DNA of 33,110 nucleotides, from assembly GCF_014903745.1 (NCBI RefSeq), contig NZ_JACVXA010000055.1, forward strand, positions 1 through 33,110, in the 5' to 3' direction. The stretch comes from Mangrovicoccus algicola (GTDB lineage Bacteria; Pseudomonadota; Alphaproteobacteria; Rhodobacterales; Rhodobacteraceae). The notes beneath the pieces are model-generated. The model had not been told where the DNA came from and ran no database searches. It worked only from the letters and a program-made list of their open reading frames with translations. Below are positions 22,170-29,445 of the stretch, one piece after another. How positions within the stretch are numbered: position 1 is the first letter of the stretch; each line of letters opens with the position of its first letter. The position numbers were made by a program, and so were the translations under genes.

Positions 22170-22991
22170 CTACTGATCTTGCCCGGTCCGCGCGAACCGG
22201 GGAAAGAGAACGCTATCCGTGCCGAACTGCGCCACGTACAGCTCCAGGTCGGCATGATAGAGATGGGCGACGATGCCCGCGAGGCCATCGTCGAACAGCT
22301 GGTCGCCGCGGGGGGCGATGCCTTCGGCCTGCATCGCCTCCAGTTCGCGGATCGGCGTGTCGGCGTAGCGGCCCGCCGGGGCGGGGGCAAAGCGGCTGGT
22401 ATCGTGGCGCAGCAGCGCCCTGGTATCGAGGATCTCCAGCCCCAGCCGCTCCGACAGTTCGGGCAGGGCCTCCGGGAACCGCTCCAGCGCGATCCAGCGG
22501 TCGTAACCTTCGTAAACGAGGAAATCGATCTGCGGCCGCCAGTGGATGTCGGCGCTGAGCTTGTTGCGGGCCAGCCGTTCCACGAACATGCGGAAGGTGA
22601 CGTTGCCCGGAATGATCGGCCCGTCTTCCTGCGGGAAGGCGAACCAGAAATTGTGATAGCGGTTGACGATCTTGTCGAGGAAGACCGAGACCAGCCGCCG
22701 GAAGGGGCAGCGCAGCACGACGAAGGTGAACTCCGCCTGCTGCAGGGACCGCTGATCGGCCCGGAACGTGTAGTTGTTGTGGTGGATCCAGTCGATCTGG
22801 ACCGGCGAGCTGAGCGCGCCATTGGCGCGCGCCAGCGCGAAGCGCAGCGTCGAACAGGCATTCTTGGGAATGAAGCTGTAGACGGCGCGCGCCTTGTAGA
22901 ATTCCAGCGCGTGCTCGGCGGCAAAGCCGTGGGTCAGGTTCTCCGCGATCGGACGGAACGTCCCGGCGGCATATCTGAGGCTCCGGGACAT
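22170..22991 (-). CDS. Sulfotransferase family protein within rhamnose operon
   Basis: This 273-residue protein has the two PAPS-binding elements of carbohydrate-type sulfotransferases. SFIPKNACSTLR (residues 39-50) corresponds to the 5'-phosphosulfate loop, and FTFVVLRCPFRRLVSVF (88-104) holds the 3'-phosphate Arg and Ser. It would transfer sulfate to a sugar hydroxyl. No N-terminal membrane helix is seen, so it is probably cytoplasmic. I chose ATG 22991, 4 bp after the rfbD stop, over an in-frame ATG at 23033 inside rfbD, because GGAG stands upstream and the earlier residues lack family pattern. It interrupts rfbD and rfbA, with tight spacing on both sides, so the product is probably made with the rhamnose enzymes. 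The acceptor is unknown; a rhamnose-containing glycan is an inference. Confidence 0.8.
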   Translation of the reverse strand: MSRSLRYAAGTFRPIAENLTHGFAAEHALEFYKARAVYSFIPKNACSTLRFALARANGALSSPVQIDWIHHNNYTFRADQRSLQQAEFTFVVLRCPFRRLVSVFLDKIVNRYHNFWFAFPQEDGPIIPGNVTFRMFVERLARNKLSADIHWRPQIDFLVYEGYDRWIALERFPEALPELSERLGLEILDTRALLRHDTSRFAPAPAGRYADTPIRELEAMQAEGIAPRGDQLFDDGLAGIVAHLYHADLELYVAQFGTDSVLFPRFARTGQDQ

Positions 22992-22995
22992 GGGA

Positions 22996-23859
22996 TCAGC
23001 TTTTCTCCGCGCCCAGATCGGCCAGGATGTCACGCAGCCCCGCCTTCCAGTCGGGCCGTTCCAGGCCGAAGACCGTTTGGGTCAGGCTGTTGTCCATGCG
23101 CGAGTTCAGCGGCCGTTTCGCGGGGGTCGGATAATCCGAGCTGGGGATGTCCGCCACCTCGCAGGACAGCCCGGCCTGCGCGAAGATCTCGCGGGCGAAA
23201 TCGGCCCAGCTGACATCGGGGCCGCCGGACACGTGATAGGTGCCGGACTTGGACGGGTCGAGGGCCAGCTGTTCGGCCGCGGCGATGCAGGCATCCGCCA
23301 GCGCAGCCGCCGGTGTCGGGCCGCCGATCTGGTCGGCGACGATGGTCAGCCGGTCGCGCTCCGCGCCCAGGCGCAGCATCGTCTTGACGAAGTTGTTGCC
23401 ATGCGCCGACACGACCCAGGAGGTCCGCAGGATCGCATGGGTGCCGCCGGCGGCGCGGATGGCCTCCTCGCCCGCCAGCTTGGTGCGGCCATAGGCGCCC
23501 AGCGGCGCGGTCGGGTGATCCGGGGCGAAGGGGGTGGTGCCGCTTCCGTCGAAGACGTAATCGGTCGAGACATGCACCAGCGGAATGCCCTTTGCCCGCG
23601 CCGCCTCCGCCAGAAGGGCGGGGGTGGCGGCATTGACGAGGCGGGCGGTTTCCTCCTCGGTTTCGGCCTTGTCCACCGCCGTGTAGGCGGCGGTGATGAT
23701 CACCGCATCCGCATCCGACGCCGCGAGGATCGCGGCGCAGGCTTCGGGATCGGTGAAATCGGCATCCGAGCTGCCGCGGATGTCCAGCTCATGCGCCGTG
23801 GCGCGGCGCCGGACTTCCTGTGCGAGCTGGCCGTTCCGGCCGAAAACGAGGAGTTTCAT
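22996..23859 (-). CDS. rfbD: dTDP-4-dehydrorhamnose reductase
   Basis: RfbD (RmlD) reduces dTDP-4-dehydro-L-rhamnose to dTDP-L-rhamnose with NADPH. The 287-residue short-chain dehydrogenase-like protein has VFGRNGQLAQEV at the N-terminus, ADAVIITAAYTAVDKAE, HVSTDYVFDGSG and the catalytic YGRTK of the YxxxK pair. The start at 23859 lies 10 bp after the rfbB stop. It is the third gene of the operon. Confidence 0.97.
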   Translation of the reverse strand: MKLLVFGRNGQLAQEVRRRATAHELDIRGSSDADFTDPEACAAILAASDADAVIITAAYTAVDKAETEEETARLVNAATPALLAEAARAKGIPLVHVSTDYVFDGSGTTPFAPDHPTAPLGAYGRTKLAGEEAIRAAGGTHAILRTSWVVSAHGNNFVKTMLRLGAERDRLTIVADQIGGPTPAAALADACIAAAEQLALDPSKSGTYHVSGGPDVSWADFAREIFAQAGLSCEVADIPSSDYPTPAKRPLNSRMDNSLTQTVFGLERPDWKAGLRDILADLGAEKS

Positions 23860-23869
23860 CCGCTTGCCC

Positions 23870-24919
23870 TCAGCTTGCCTTTCCGAGGCGTTCGCCGACG
23901 CCCTGGCGGTCCTGCAGCGCGCGCCACCAGGTTTCGTTGTCCAGGTACCACTGCACGGTCTTCTCCAGTCCTTCCTCGACGGTGACCGAGGGGCGCCAGT
24001 TCAGCTCGGCGCGGATCCGGGTCGGGTCGATCGCATAGCGCGCATCATGGCCGGGCCGGTCGGTGACGAAGGTGATCTGGTCGGCATAGGAGCCCGAGGC
24101 CTTGGGCCGCTTGGCATCGAGGATGCCGCAGAGCGTCTTCACCAGCTCCAGGTTGGTGCGCTCGTTCTCGCCGCCGATATTGTAGGACCGGCCGAGTTCG
24201 CCCTTTTCCACCACCAGCAGCAGCGCATCGGCATGATCCTCGACGAAGAGCCAGTCGCGGATGTTCTTGCCGTCGCCGTAGATCGGCAGCGGCTTGCCGG
24301 CCAGCGCGTTGAGGATGATGACCGGAACCAGCTTCTCGGGGAAGTGGAAGGGCCCGTAATTGTTGGAGCAGTTGGTCAGCACGACCGGCAGGCCGTAGGT
24401 CTCGTGCCAGGCGCGGACCAGGTGGTCCGAAGAGGCCTTGGACGAGGAATAGGGCGAGCGCGGGTCGTAGGGCGTTTCCTCGGTGAATTTCACCGCCGGA
24501 TCGTCGGGCAGCGAGCCGAAGACTTCGTCGGTGGAGATGTGGTGGAAGCGGAAGCTTTCCGGCTTGCCCGCCTCGGTCCAGTAGGCACGGGCGGCCTGCA
24601 GCATCTCGTAGGTACCCATGATGTTGGTCTCGATGAAGGCGCGCGGCCCGTCGATCGAGCGGTCGACATGCGATTCCGCCGCCAGGTGCATCACGGCATC
24701 GGGCTTGTGGGTGTCGAAGATCCGCTTCAGCGCGGCGGCATCACAGATATCCGCCTGTTCGAAGGCATAGAGCGGGCTGTCGGCAACGGAAGCGACATTC
24801 TCGAGGCAGGCCGCATAGGTCAGCGCATCGACATTCACCACCGAATGTCCGCGCGACACCGCCAGGCGCACCACGGCGGATCCGATAAAGCCGGCACCGC
24901 CGGTGACCAGAATTTTCAT
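23870..24919 (-). CDS. rfbB: dTDP-glucose 4,6-dehydratase
   Basis: RfbB (RmlB) converts dTDP-glucose to dTDP-4-dehydro-6-deoxyglucose using bound NAD+. The 349-residue protein has [37 protein letters not shown] and the [14 protein letters not shown] catalytic block. I chose the second ATG (24919), since GAAGGG lies 8 bases before it and the family starts MKILVTGG. The first ATG at 24925 overlaps the rfbC stop (TAATG) but leaves only 2 bases to the same ribosome-binding site. Confidence 0.97.
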   Translation of the reverse strand: MKILVTGGAGFIGSAVVRLAVSRGHSVVNVDALTYAACLENVASVADSPLYAFEQADICDAAALKRIFDTHKPDAVMHLAAESHVDRSIDGPRAFIETNIMGTYEMLQAARAYWTEAGKPESFRFHHISTDEVFGSLPDDPAVKFTEETPYDPRSPYSSSKASSDHLVRAWHETYGLPVVLTNCSNNYGPFHFPEKLVPVIILNALAGKPLPIYGDGKNIRDWLFVEDHADALLLVVEKGELGRSYNIGGENERTNLELVKTLCGILDAKRPKASGSYADQITFVTDRPGHDARYAIDPTRIRAELNWRPSVTVEEGLEKTVQWYLDNETWWRALQDRQGVGERLGKAS

Positions 24920-24924
24920 TACCA

Positions 24925-25488
24925 TTACCCTTCGTAGACAAACGGACTGTCGAAGTCCTTCAGCAACGGCGCACCGGCATCCTTCTCGGAGAGGATCGCC
25001 TGCGCCGCATCGAAGCCCCAGTCGATTCCGATCTCGGGGTCGTCATAGCGGACGGCCCCGTCGCAATCGGGAGCGTAGATGTCGGAACACTTGTAAAGCA
25101 GTTCGGAATTGGGCTCGAGCACCGCGAAACCGTGCAGGAACCCGGCCGGGATGAACAGCTGGTTGCCTGCCTCGGCCGAAAGCTCGACCCCGACCCACTG
25201 GCCGAAATGCGGGCTGCCCTTGCGGATGTCGACGGCGACGTCGAGCACCCGGCCGGCGCCCACGCGCACCAGCTTGTCCTGGGCATGGGGCGGCGCCTGG
25301 AAATGCAGTCCGCGCACGACACCGACTTCGCGGGACAGCGAATGGTTGTCCTGGACGAACTCCATGGCGATCCCGAGTTTTTCATAGACCGATTTGTTAT
25401 AAACTTCGGAAAAAAAACCCCGACTGTCGCCGAACCGCTTCGGCACCAGCTGCAAAACACCGGGAAGTTTCGTCTCTTCTACCTGCAC
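24925..25488 (-). CDS. rfbC: dTDP-4-dehydrorhamnose 3,5-epimerase
   Basis: RfbC (RmlC) epimerises C3 and C5 of dTDP-4-dehydro-6-deoxyglucose. The cupin has [29 protein letters not shown] and [13 protein letters not shown] with the catalytic His-Asp pair. I chose a GTG at 25488 (187 residues, [10 protein letters not shown]; related proteins start M-x-I/V-EE-T). A TTG at 25518 is in frame but would leave almost no leader if the candidate promoter at 25527-25555 is used. A run of eight A (25410-25417) within GFFSEV keeps the frame. It is the first gene of the rhamnose operon. Confidence 0.93.
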   Translation of the reverse strand: MQVEETKLPGVLQLVPKRFGDSRGFFSEVYNKSVYEKLGIAMEFVQDNHSLSREVGVVRGLHFQAPPHAQDKLVRVGAGRVLDVAVDIRKGSPHFGQWVGVELSAEAGNQLFIPAGFLHGFAVLEPNSELLYKCSDIYAPDCDGAVRYDDPEIGIDWGFDAAQAILSEKDAGAPLLKDFDSPFVYEG

Positions 25489-25526
25489 GAGGGCAACCCC
25501 ATCCTGAACTACGGCCAATCGCTACC

Positions 25527-25555
25527 AGATTACGCCGCGACCGGCCCACGGTTAA
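25527..25555 (-). promoter_or_regulatory. Candidate promoter of the dTDP-rhamnose operon
   Basis: On the minus strand TTAACC (25550-25555) and TAATCT (25527-25532) are 17 bases apart. The matches to the housekeeping consensus are modest (4 of 6 and 3 of 6). Transcription would begin near 25520, giving a leader of about 30 nt before the GTG of rfbC. Confidence 0.3.
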
Positions 25556-25617
25556 AAGGACGCATGCGCGCCGTGCCGCCCCTGCGCCGGTCTTCTGGAC
25601 CAGAGCTCATGGGCATG

Positions 25618-25632
25618 TTAACAAAGTGTTAA
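25618..25632. promoter_or_regulatory. CtrA-like box TTAA-N7-TTAA / perfect inverted repeat
   Basis: TTAACAAAGTGTTAA is a perfect TTAA-N7-TTAA element, the CtrA consensus, and also a perfect inverted repeat of TTAACA arms around AAG. It lies 19 bases before the RgpF-like GTG and about 130 bp upstream of rfbC on the other strand. It is too close to the RgpF start for a normal -35 activator site, so it may repress that gene or act on the divergent rhamnose operon. Another palindrome-binding regulator is also possible. Confidence 0.5.
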
Positions 25633-25651
25633 GTTATCATGGAGTGTGCCG

Positions 25652-26641
25652 GTGCGTCGCTGGCTGATGCGGATCGCGCTACTGCCCGTCTTCCTCGGCA
25701 GGGATCTCTGCAGGCGGCTGCAGGGGACCGGGCAGGATGCCGTCCCCCTTTGGCAGGACGAGTTCGCCGGCGGGCCCGTGGCGGTGATCGCCCTGTTCCA
25801 GAGCGGTCAAATCCGGCCGGACACCCTTGCCATGATCCTCGCGCTGCGCAGGCTCGGTGTCTACGTCATCGCCGTGAATGCCGGGGCCCTGGCCTCCGGC
25901 GGGGTCCGGCTCCCGGTGGACTGCTATGTGGAACGGCGCAATTTCGGCCGCGATTTCGGCAGCTATCGCCACGGGTTGCGACTGGCACGACGGATCGCCC
26001 CGGGGTTGACCCGGGCGATCCTGCTCAATGACAGTGTGTATGTCGCCTCGCGCGGGCTGGAGCCCTTCCTGCGGCGTCTGCTCGACAGCCCCGCCGATAT
26101 CTGCAGCGCCACGGAGAGTGCCGAGCTCTATCCGCACCAGACCTCCTTCTGCCTCTCCTTTTCGGCGCGCTGTTTCTCGGATGCCGGGTTCCGCCGGTTC
26201 TGGAACCGGTACCGCCCCACCGACCTGCGTCCCGCGACGGTGATTCTGGGCGAGATCGGCCTTTCCCGGCACCTGTCCGGACGCGGATTCAGCCGCGAGG
26301 TCATCGCCAGCCGCTCGGGCGTGCGCGATATTGTCACATCCCGGCCCGACCTGGTACTTGGCGGCCAGGGGGGCAGGGATCCGGTTCAGGCAGCAGACTG
26401 GTGCATTGCGGGGAACGTGACCCATCGGGCCCCGGCCGCGCTGCTGGAACTCGGGGTGCCGCTGGTCAAGCTGGACCTCGCGCGGCGAGGCGAAATTGAC
26501 GATTCCGGCATCGCGGCCTTGTCCGCCGGGCTGGACCGGGAGGACCAGCTGGCACTGGCCGAGATCCTGGCCGCGCGTGATGGGCCCGCCGCCAGGGCGG
26601 GCGCGCTTGACCGGCTGGGCGCGCGTTTCGGCCTTGCCTGA
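25652..26641 (+). CDS. RgpF-like rhamnan synthesis protein
   Basis: This 329-residue protein contains the RNFGRDFGSYRHGLRLA segment (residues 96-112) and the following AILLNDSVYVASRGLEPFL block, both typical of the RgpF (rhamnan synthesis F) family. RgpF-type proteins take part in building rhamnose-rich polysaccharides, in streptococci and in Gram-negative surface glycans; many larger homologues carry extra glycosyltransferase domains that are absent here. A short hydrophobic N-terminus (IALLPVFLG) may anchor it. I chose GTG 25652 because GGAG lies 7 bases upstream; the GTG at 25646 would be only 1 base from it. It is divergent from rfbC, which supplies dTDP-rhamnose, so a joint role is plausible. 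Its catalytic activity is not established. Confidence 0.75.
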   Translation: MRRWLMRIALLPVFLGRDLCRRLQGTGQDAVPLWQDEFAGGPVAVIALFQSGQIRPDTLAMILALRRLGVYVIAVNAGALASGGVRLPVDCYVERRNFGRDFGSYRHGLRLARRIAPGLTRAILLNDSVYVASRGLEPFLRRLLDSPADICSATESAELYPHQTSFCLSFSARCFSDAGFRRFWNRYRPTDLRPATVILGEIGLSRHLSGRGFSREVIASRSGVRDIVTSRPDLVLGGQGGRDPVQAADWCIAGNVTHRAPAALLELGVPLVKLDLARRGEIDDSGIAALSAGLDREDQLALAEILAARDGPAARAGALDRLGARFGLA

Positions 26642-26697
26642 GTGCCCCTGCGGCAACAGCGCGGCCCGTCGGCTGCACCGCGGTCCGTAAGCTTTCG

Positions 26698-26725
26698 TTT
26701 ACTCACCGGTGAATTGTGCTAGGTT
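26698..26725 (+). promoter_or_regulatory. Possible promoter of the YjbE-like gene
   Basis: TTTACT (26698-26703) and TAGGTT (26720-26725) are 16 bases apart and stand about 36 bp before the ATG at 26761. The -35 matches 4 of 6. A GATTC (GANTC) CcrM-type site follows at 26727-26731. The CTAGGTT heptamer also occurs upstream of the DUF1127 gene. GGAG (26751-26754) is the ribosome-binding site. Confidence 0.3.
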
Positions 26726-26760
26726 CGATTCAAAGTAGTCCCTTCCCATGGAGTTTCCTA

Positions 26761-26997
26761 ATGTCCAAGCTTTGGTTCGCAGCTTGCGCCCTTGCCCTCG
26801 TGGCCCCCTTCGCTGCCTCGGCCCAGTCGGCCAACGGCGCTGCCGCTTCCGTGGCCGTTTCCCAGAACGGCAGTGCACCGCTGAGCGGCGAAGCCAAGAC
26901 GGGTATCGGCACGGCGACTGCCGCGGTGATTGCCGTGCTCATCGGCATGGCCGGCGAGGGCGGGTCGTCCTCCAGCACCACCTCGACCGGCAACTGA
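26761..26997 (+). CDS. Small secreted YjbE-like protein
   Basis: This 78-residue protein has a clear signal peptide (MSKLWFAACALALVAPFAASA, likely cut after ASA). The mature part of about 57 residues is rich in Ala, Ser, Gly and Thr, with one hydrophobic stretch (TATAAVIAVLIGMAG) and a GEGGSSSSTTSTGN tail. The layout, including the Ser/Thr/Gly tail, resembles E. coli YjbE, a small secreted protein of the yjbEFGH exopolysaccharide operon. Here no yjbFGH genes accompany it; instead an RgpF-like gene precedes it. The ATG at 26761 follows GGAG with about 6 bases spacing. It is probably highly expressed, as it has its own strong terminator. Function remains an inference. Confidence 0.7.
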   Translation: MSKLWFAACALALVAPFAASAQSANGAAASVAVSQNGSAPLSGEAKTGIGTATAAVIAVLIGMAGEGGSSSSTTSTGN

Positions 26998-27025
26998 TCG
27001 CCGGTTTCCCCGAGAGGGAATTCAG

Positions 27026-27061
27026 GGGCCGGATCCGGAAGCGGATCCGGCCCTTCCTTTT
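27026..27061 (+). terminator. Rho-independent terminator after the YjbE-like gene
   Basis: A perfect 12-bp stem, GGGCCGGATCCG (27026-27037) and CGGATCCGGCCC (27042-27053), closes a GAAG tetraloop. TTCCTTTT follows directly. This is the clearest intrinsic terminator in the window, and it separates the YjbE-like gene from the flagellar genes. Confidence 0.9.
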
Positions 27062-27084
27062 GCGCGAGACTGACCTGATGCCGG

Positions 27085-27113
27085 TTAATCCGGCGTTTAT
27101 CCGCGGCTGCTAG
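27085..27113 (+). promoter_or_regulatory. CtrA-like promoter of motB
   Basis: TTAA (27085-27088), 7 bases, then TTTA (27096-27099) is a one-mismatch CtrA box. Six bases later comes GCTGCTAG (27106-27113), which could serve as the -10 region. The ATG of motB is 31 bp downstream. The same arrangement is seen before flgE, which strengthens the call. Confidence 0.5.
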
Positions 27114-27144
27114 TCACCCTGGCGGAAAAGCCGGGTGAACATCC

Positions 27145-28002
27145 ATGTCGACGGAAAATCTTGCGCCGATCATCGTCAAGAAAAAGAAGGTCGTGGGTGG
27201 TCACGGGCATCATGGCGGAGCCTGGAAGGTCGCCTATGCCGACTTCGTGACGGCGATGATGGCCTTCTTCCTGCTCATGTGGCTGCTCAACGCCACCACG
27301 GAGAAGCAGCGCAAGGGGCTGGCGGATTATTTCTCTCCGACCATTCCCGTCAGCCGCATTTCCGGTGGCGGGGACGGACAGTTCTGGGGCGAGAGCGTCT
27401 TCTCGGAAGAGGCGCTGCCGCAGACGGGCACCGGCGCCACGATGGAGCGCCCGAGCAGCGAGAACCAGGCGCTCGGCGCACTCGGCGTGGATGTGACGGC
27501 CGAGCGCGTGATCGAACGCGCTCCGGATGCGCGCATCCAGGATGCGCAGAATCTTCTGGAACAGCTTCAGGCGCGGGGCGGCGAAAGCATGGCCCAGCTG
27601 ATGAAGATGCGTCATGTCATCACCCGGCTGACAGAGGAAGGCCTGGTCTTCGACATTTTCGAGACGCCCGACATCCGTCTTTTCCGGGCGGGGACGAATG
27701 AACCCACGGAGGAATTGCGCATTGCGGTGCGTCATGTCGTCGACGGGGCGCGCATCGTGGCGAACGATATCTCGATATCCGCGCATCTGGCCGCACGGCC
27801 GCTGATCCTCGCGGAGAATCCCGTATGGGACGTGACCTCGGGCCGCGCGAATGTGGTTCGGCAAATGGCGGAGAGGCTGGGTTTTCCCGCCCGGCGGATC
27901 CAGAAGGTGATCGGGTTCGCGGATCGCAAACCGGCCGTGTCGAACCCGCTTGCCCTTCGCAACAACCGCATCGAGATCACGCTGCTGCGCGACGGGGTCT
28001 GA
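27145..28002 (+). CDS. motB: Flagellar motor protein MotB
   Basis: MotB is the stator subunit that, with MotA, conducts ions and anchors to peptidoglycan. The 285-residue protein has a Lys-rich N-terminus (IVKKKKVV) and one membrane helix (about 28-47). The proton-binding Asp33 lies in YADFVTAMMAFFLLMWLL. An OmpA-like domain extends from about residue 190 to the end (NPVWDVTSGRANVV, NPLALRNNRIEITLL). In that domain the usual GHTD reads AHLA, so the Thr-Asp pair is missing while the Arg and Asn-Arg elements remain. motA is not in the window. It is the first gene of the flagellar group, after the strong terminator. Confidence 0.92.
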   Translation: MSTENLAPIIVKKKKVVGGHGHHGGAWKVAYADFVTAMMAFFLLMWLLNATTEKQRKGLADYFSPTIPVSRISGGGDGQFWGESVFSEEALPQTGTGATMERPSSENQALGALGVDVTAERVIERAPDARIQDAQNLLEQLQARGGESMAQLMKMRHVITRLTEEGLVFDIFETPDIRLFRAGTNEPTEELRIAVRHVVDGARIVANDISISAHLAARPLILAENPVWDVTSGRANVVRQMAERLGFPARRIQKVIGFADRKPAVSNPLALRNNRIEITLLRDGV

Positions 28003-28027
28003 GGGATTGTTTCTTAAATTTTACCCG

Positions 28028-28057
28028 TTAGCCCGCCATTAAGCACGCCGCTGCTAG
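28028..28057 (+). promoter_or_regulatory. CtrA-like promoter of flgE
   Basis: TTAG (28028-28031), 7 bases, then TTAA (28039-28042) is a one-mismatch CtrA box. GCTGCTAG (28050-28057) follows 7 bases later. The octamer and the spacing nearly repeat those upstream of motB. The flgE ATG is 41 bp downstream. The preceding 25 bases are AT-rich, unlike the neighbouring coding DNA. Confidence 0.5.
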
Positions 28058-28098
28058 CGTCCGCATGACAGGAATGCTGAAGCAGAAAGGCGCAGTTA

Positions 28099-29418
28099 AT
28101 GACGATTTCCTCATCGATGAATGCGGGGGTCATGGGGCTCAGCGCGAACGCCACCAAATTGGCGACGATCTCGGACAATATCGCAAATTCAAACACCTAC
28201 GGATACAAGCGCGCCGTCGCGGATTTTCATTCCCTGGTGACCTCCTCGAATGGGGGCTCCTATTCGGCAGGGGGGGTGCGGGCCTCCACCCAGCGGTTCA
28301 TAGACGAGGCCGGTTCGCTTATCGGAACCAGCAACTCCACCGACCTTGCCGTGCGCGGCGGCGGCTTCCTGCCTGTCACCACCAAGCCCGAAGTGAATGT
28401 CGACAATGGCGATCTCTCCATGTTGCTTGCCACGACCGGATCGTTCCGGACCGACGCGGAAGGCTACCTGAAAACCGAAAACGGTCTTGTTCTGCTGGGC
28501 GTGCCGGCCAATCCCGATGGCAGCATTCCAGCCTTTTCCCGCGATTCCCTGGCCGGGCTCGAGCCGATCAAGATCAACATGAGCGCGATCAGCAGCGAAC
28601 CCACCACCGAGATCGAACTGGGTGTCAATCTTCCCGCGACGGCGACGGAGGAGGCCGTGATTGACCCGTCCACGGATTACGAATCCCTCAATGTCGAATA
28701 TTACAACAACCTGGGATCCTCGCAGGAACTGACGGTGGAGTTCCGGCCGAGCCCGGCGGTTGCTGGGGTGGCGTCGAATGAGTGGACGATCGTCATCACC
28801 GATTCGGCGACCATCCCGGCGACGACCGTCATCGGCGAATACGTCATGACCTTCAACGATACCCAGACCTCCGGGGGGACCCTGGCTTCTGTCACGACAG
28901 TGACCGGGGGCGCCTATGATCCCGCGACCGGAACTGTCGAGGTGACAACCGCGAGCGGCCCCATCCGTGTTGCCATCGGAGAGCTGGACACGACCGACGG
29001 AATTACCCAGTTCGGCGCGTCGTTCCGCCCTTCGAACATTACCAAGAACGGGTCCGGTGTGGGGACGATGACCCTTGTCGAGGTGGATGAAAACGGATTT
29101 GTCTACGGGCGTTTCGATACCGGCACGACCCGGACGCTCTATCAGGTTCCCCTGATTGCCGTGGCCAATCCAAACGGCCTGCAGGCCCAAGATTACGAAA
29201 CCTATCAGATCACCAAGGATAGTGGCGCCTATTACCTCTGGGATGCCGCCGACGGCCCGACGGGCGGCATCGTCTCCTATGCCCGGGAACAGTCTTCCAC
29301 GGACGTGGCGAAGGAGCTCACCGATCTGATCCAGACACAGCGGGCCTATTCCTCGAATGCCAAGGTCATCCAGACGGTCGACGAGATGCTTCAGGAAACC
29401 ACCAATATCAAACGTTAA
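28099..29418 (+). CDS. flgE: Flagellar hook protein FlgE
   Basis: FlgE forms the curved hook that links the flagellar rod to the filament. The 439-residue protein has the N-terminal rod/hook signature (SSSMNAGVMGLSANATKLATIS, then DNIANSNTYGYKR). LAVRGGGFLPV follows, and a C-terminal coil region STDVAKELTDLIQTQRAYSSNAKVIQTVDEML mediates polymerisation. The central part is Thr/Ser-rich beta structure typical of hook D1-D2 domains. It starts with its own CtrA-like promoter and is followed by flgK after 27 bp. Confidence 0.95.
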   Translation: MTISSSMNAGVMGLSANATKLATISDNIANSNTYGYKRAVADFHSLVTSSNGGSYSAGGVRASTQRFIDEAGSLIGTSNSTDLAVRGGGFLPVTTKPEVNVDNGDLSMLLATTGSFRTDAEGYLKTENGLVLLGVPANPDGSIPAFSRDSLAGLEPIKINMSAISSEPTTEIELGVNLPATATEEAVIDPSTDYESLNVEYYNNLGSSQELTVEFRPSPAVAGVASNEWTIVITDSATIPATTVIGEYVMTFNDTQTSGGTLASVTTVTGGAYDPATGTVEVTTASGPIRVAIGELDTTDGITQFGASFRPSNITKNGSGVGTMTLVEVDENGFVYGRFDTGTTRTLYQVPLIAVANPNGLQAQDYETYQITKDSGAYYLWDAADGPTGGIVSYAREQSSTDVAKELTDLIQTQRAYSSNAKVIQTVDEMLQETTNIKR

Positions 29419-29445
29419 TCTCCAACAGGCGCGAGGAGACCGGAA

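Noticed and set aside
22992-23033. Longer sulfotransferase start at 23033 inside rfbD
   Set aside because: The extra 14 residues have no family pattern, and the ATG at 22991 lies 4 bp after the rfbD stop with GGAG upstream.
25410-25417. Run of eight A in rfbC that could signal a frameshift or slippage
   Set aside because: On the coding strand it encodes the Phe-Phe of the conserved GFFSEVYN motif and both flanks are in the same frame, so the gene is intact.
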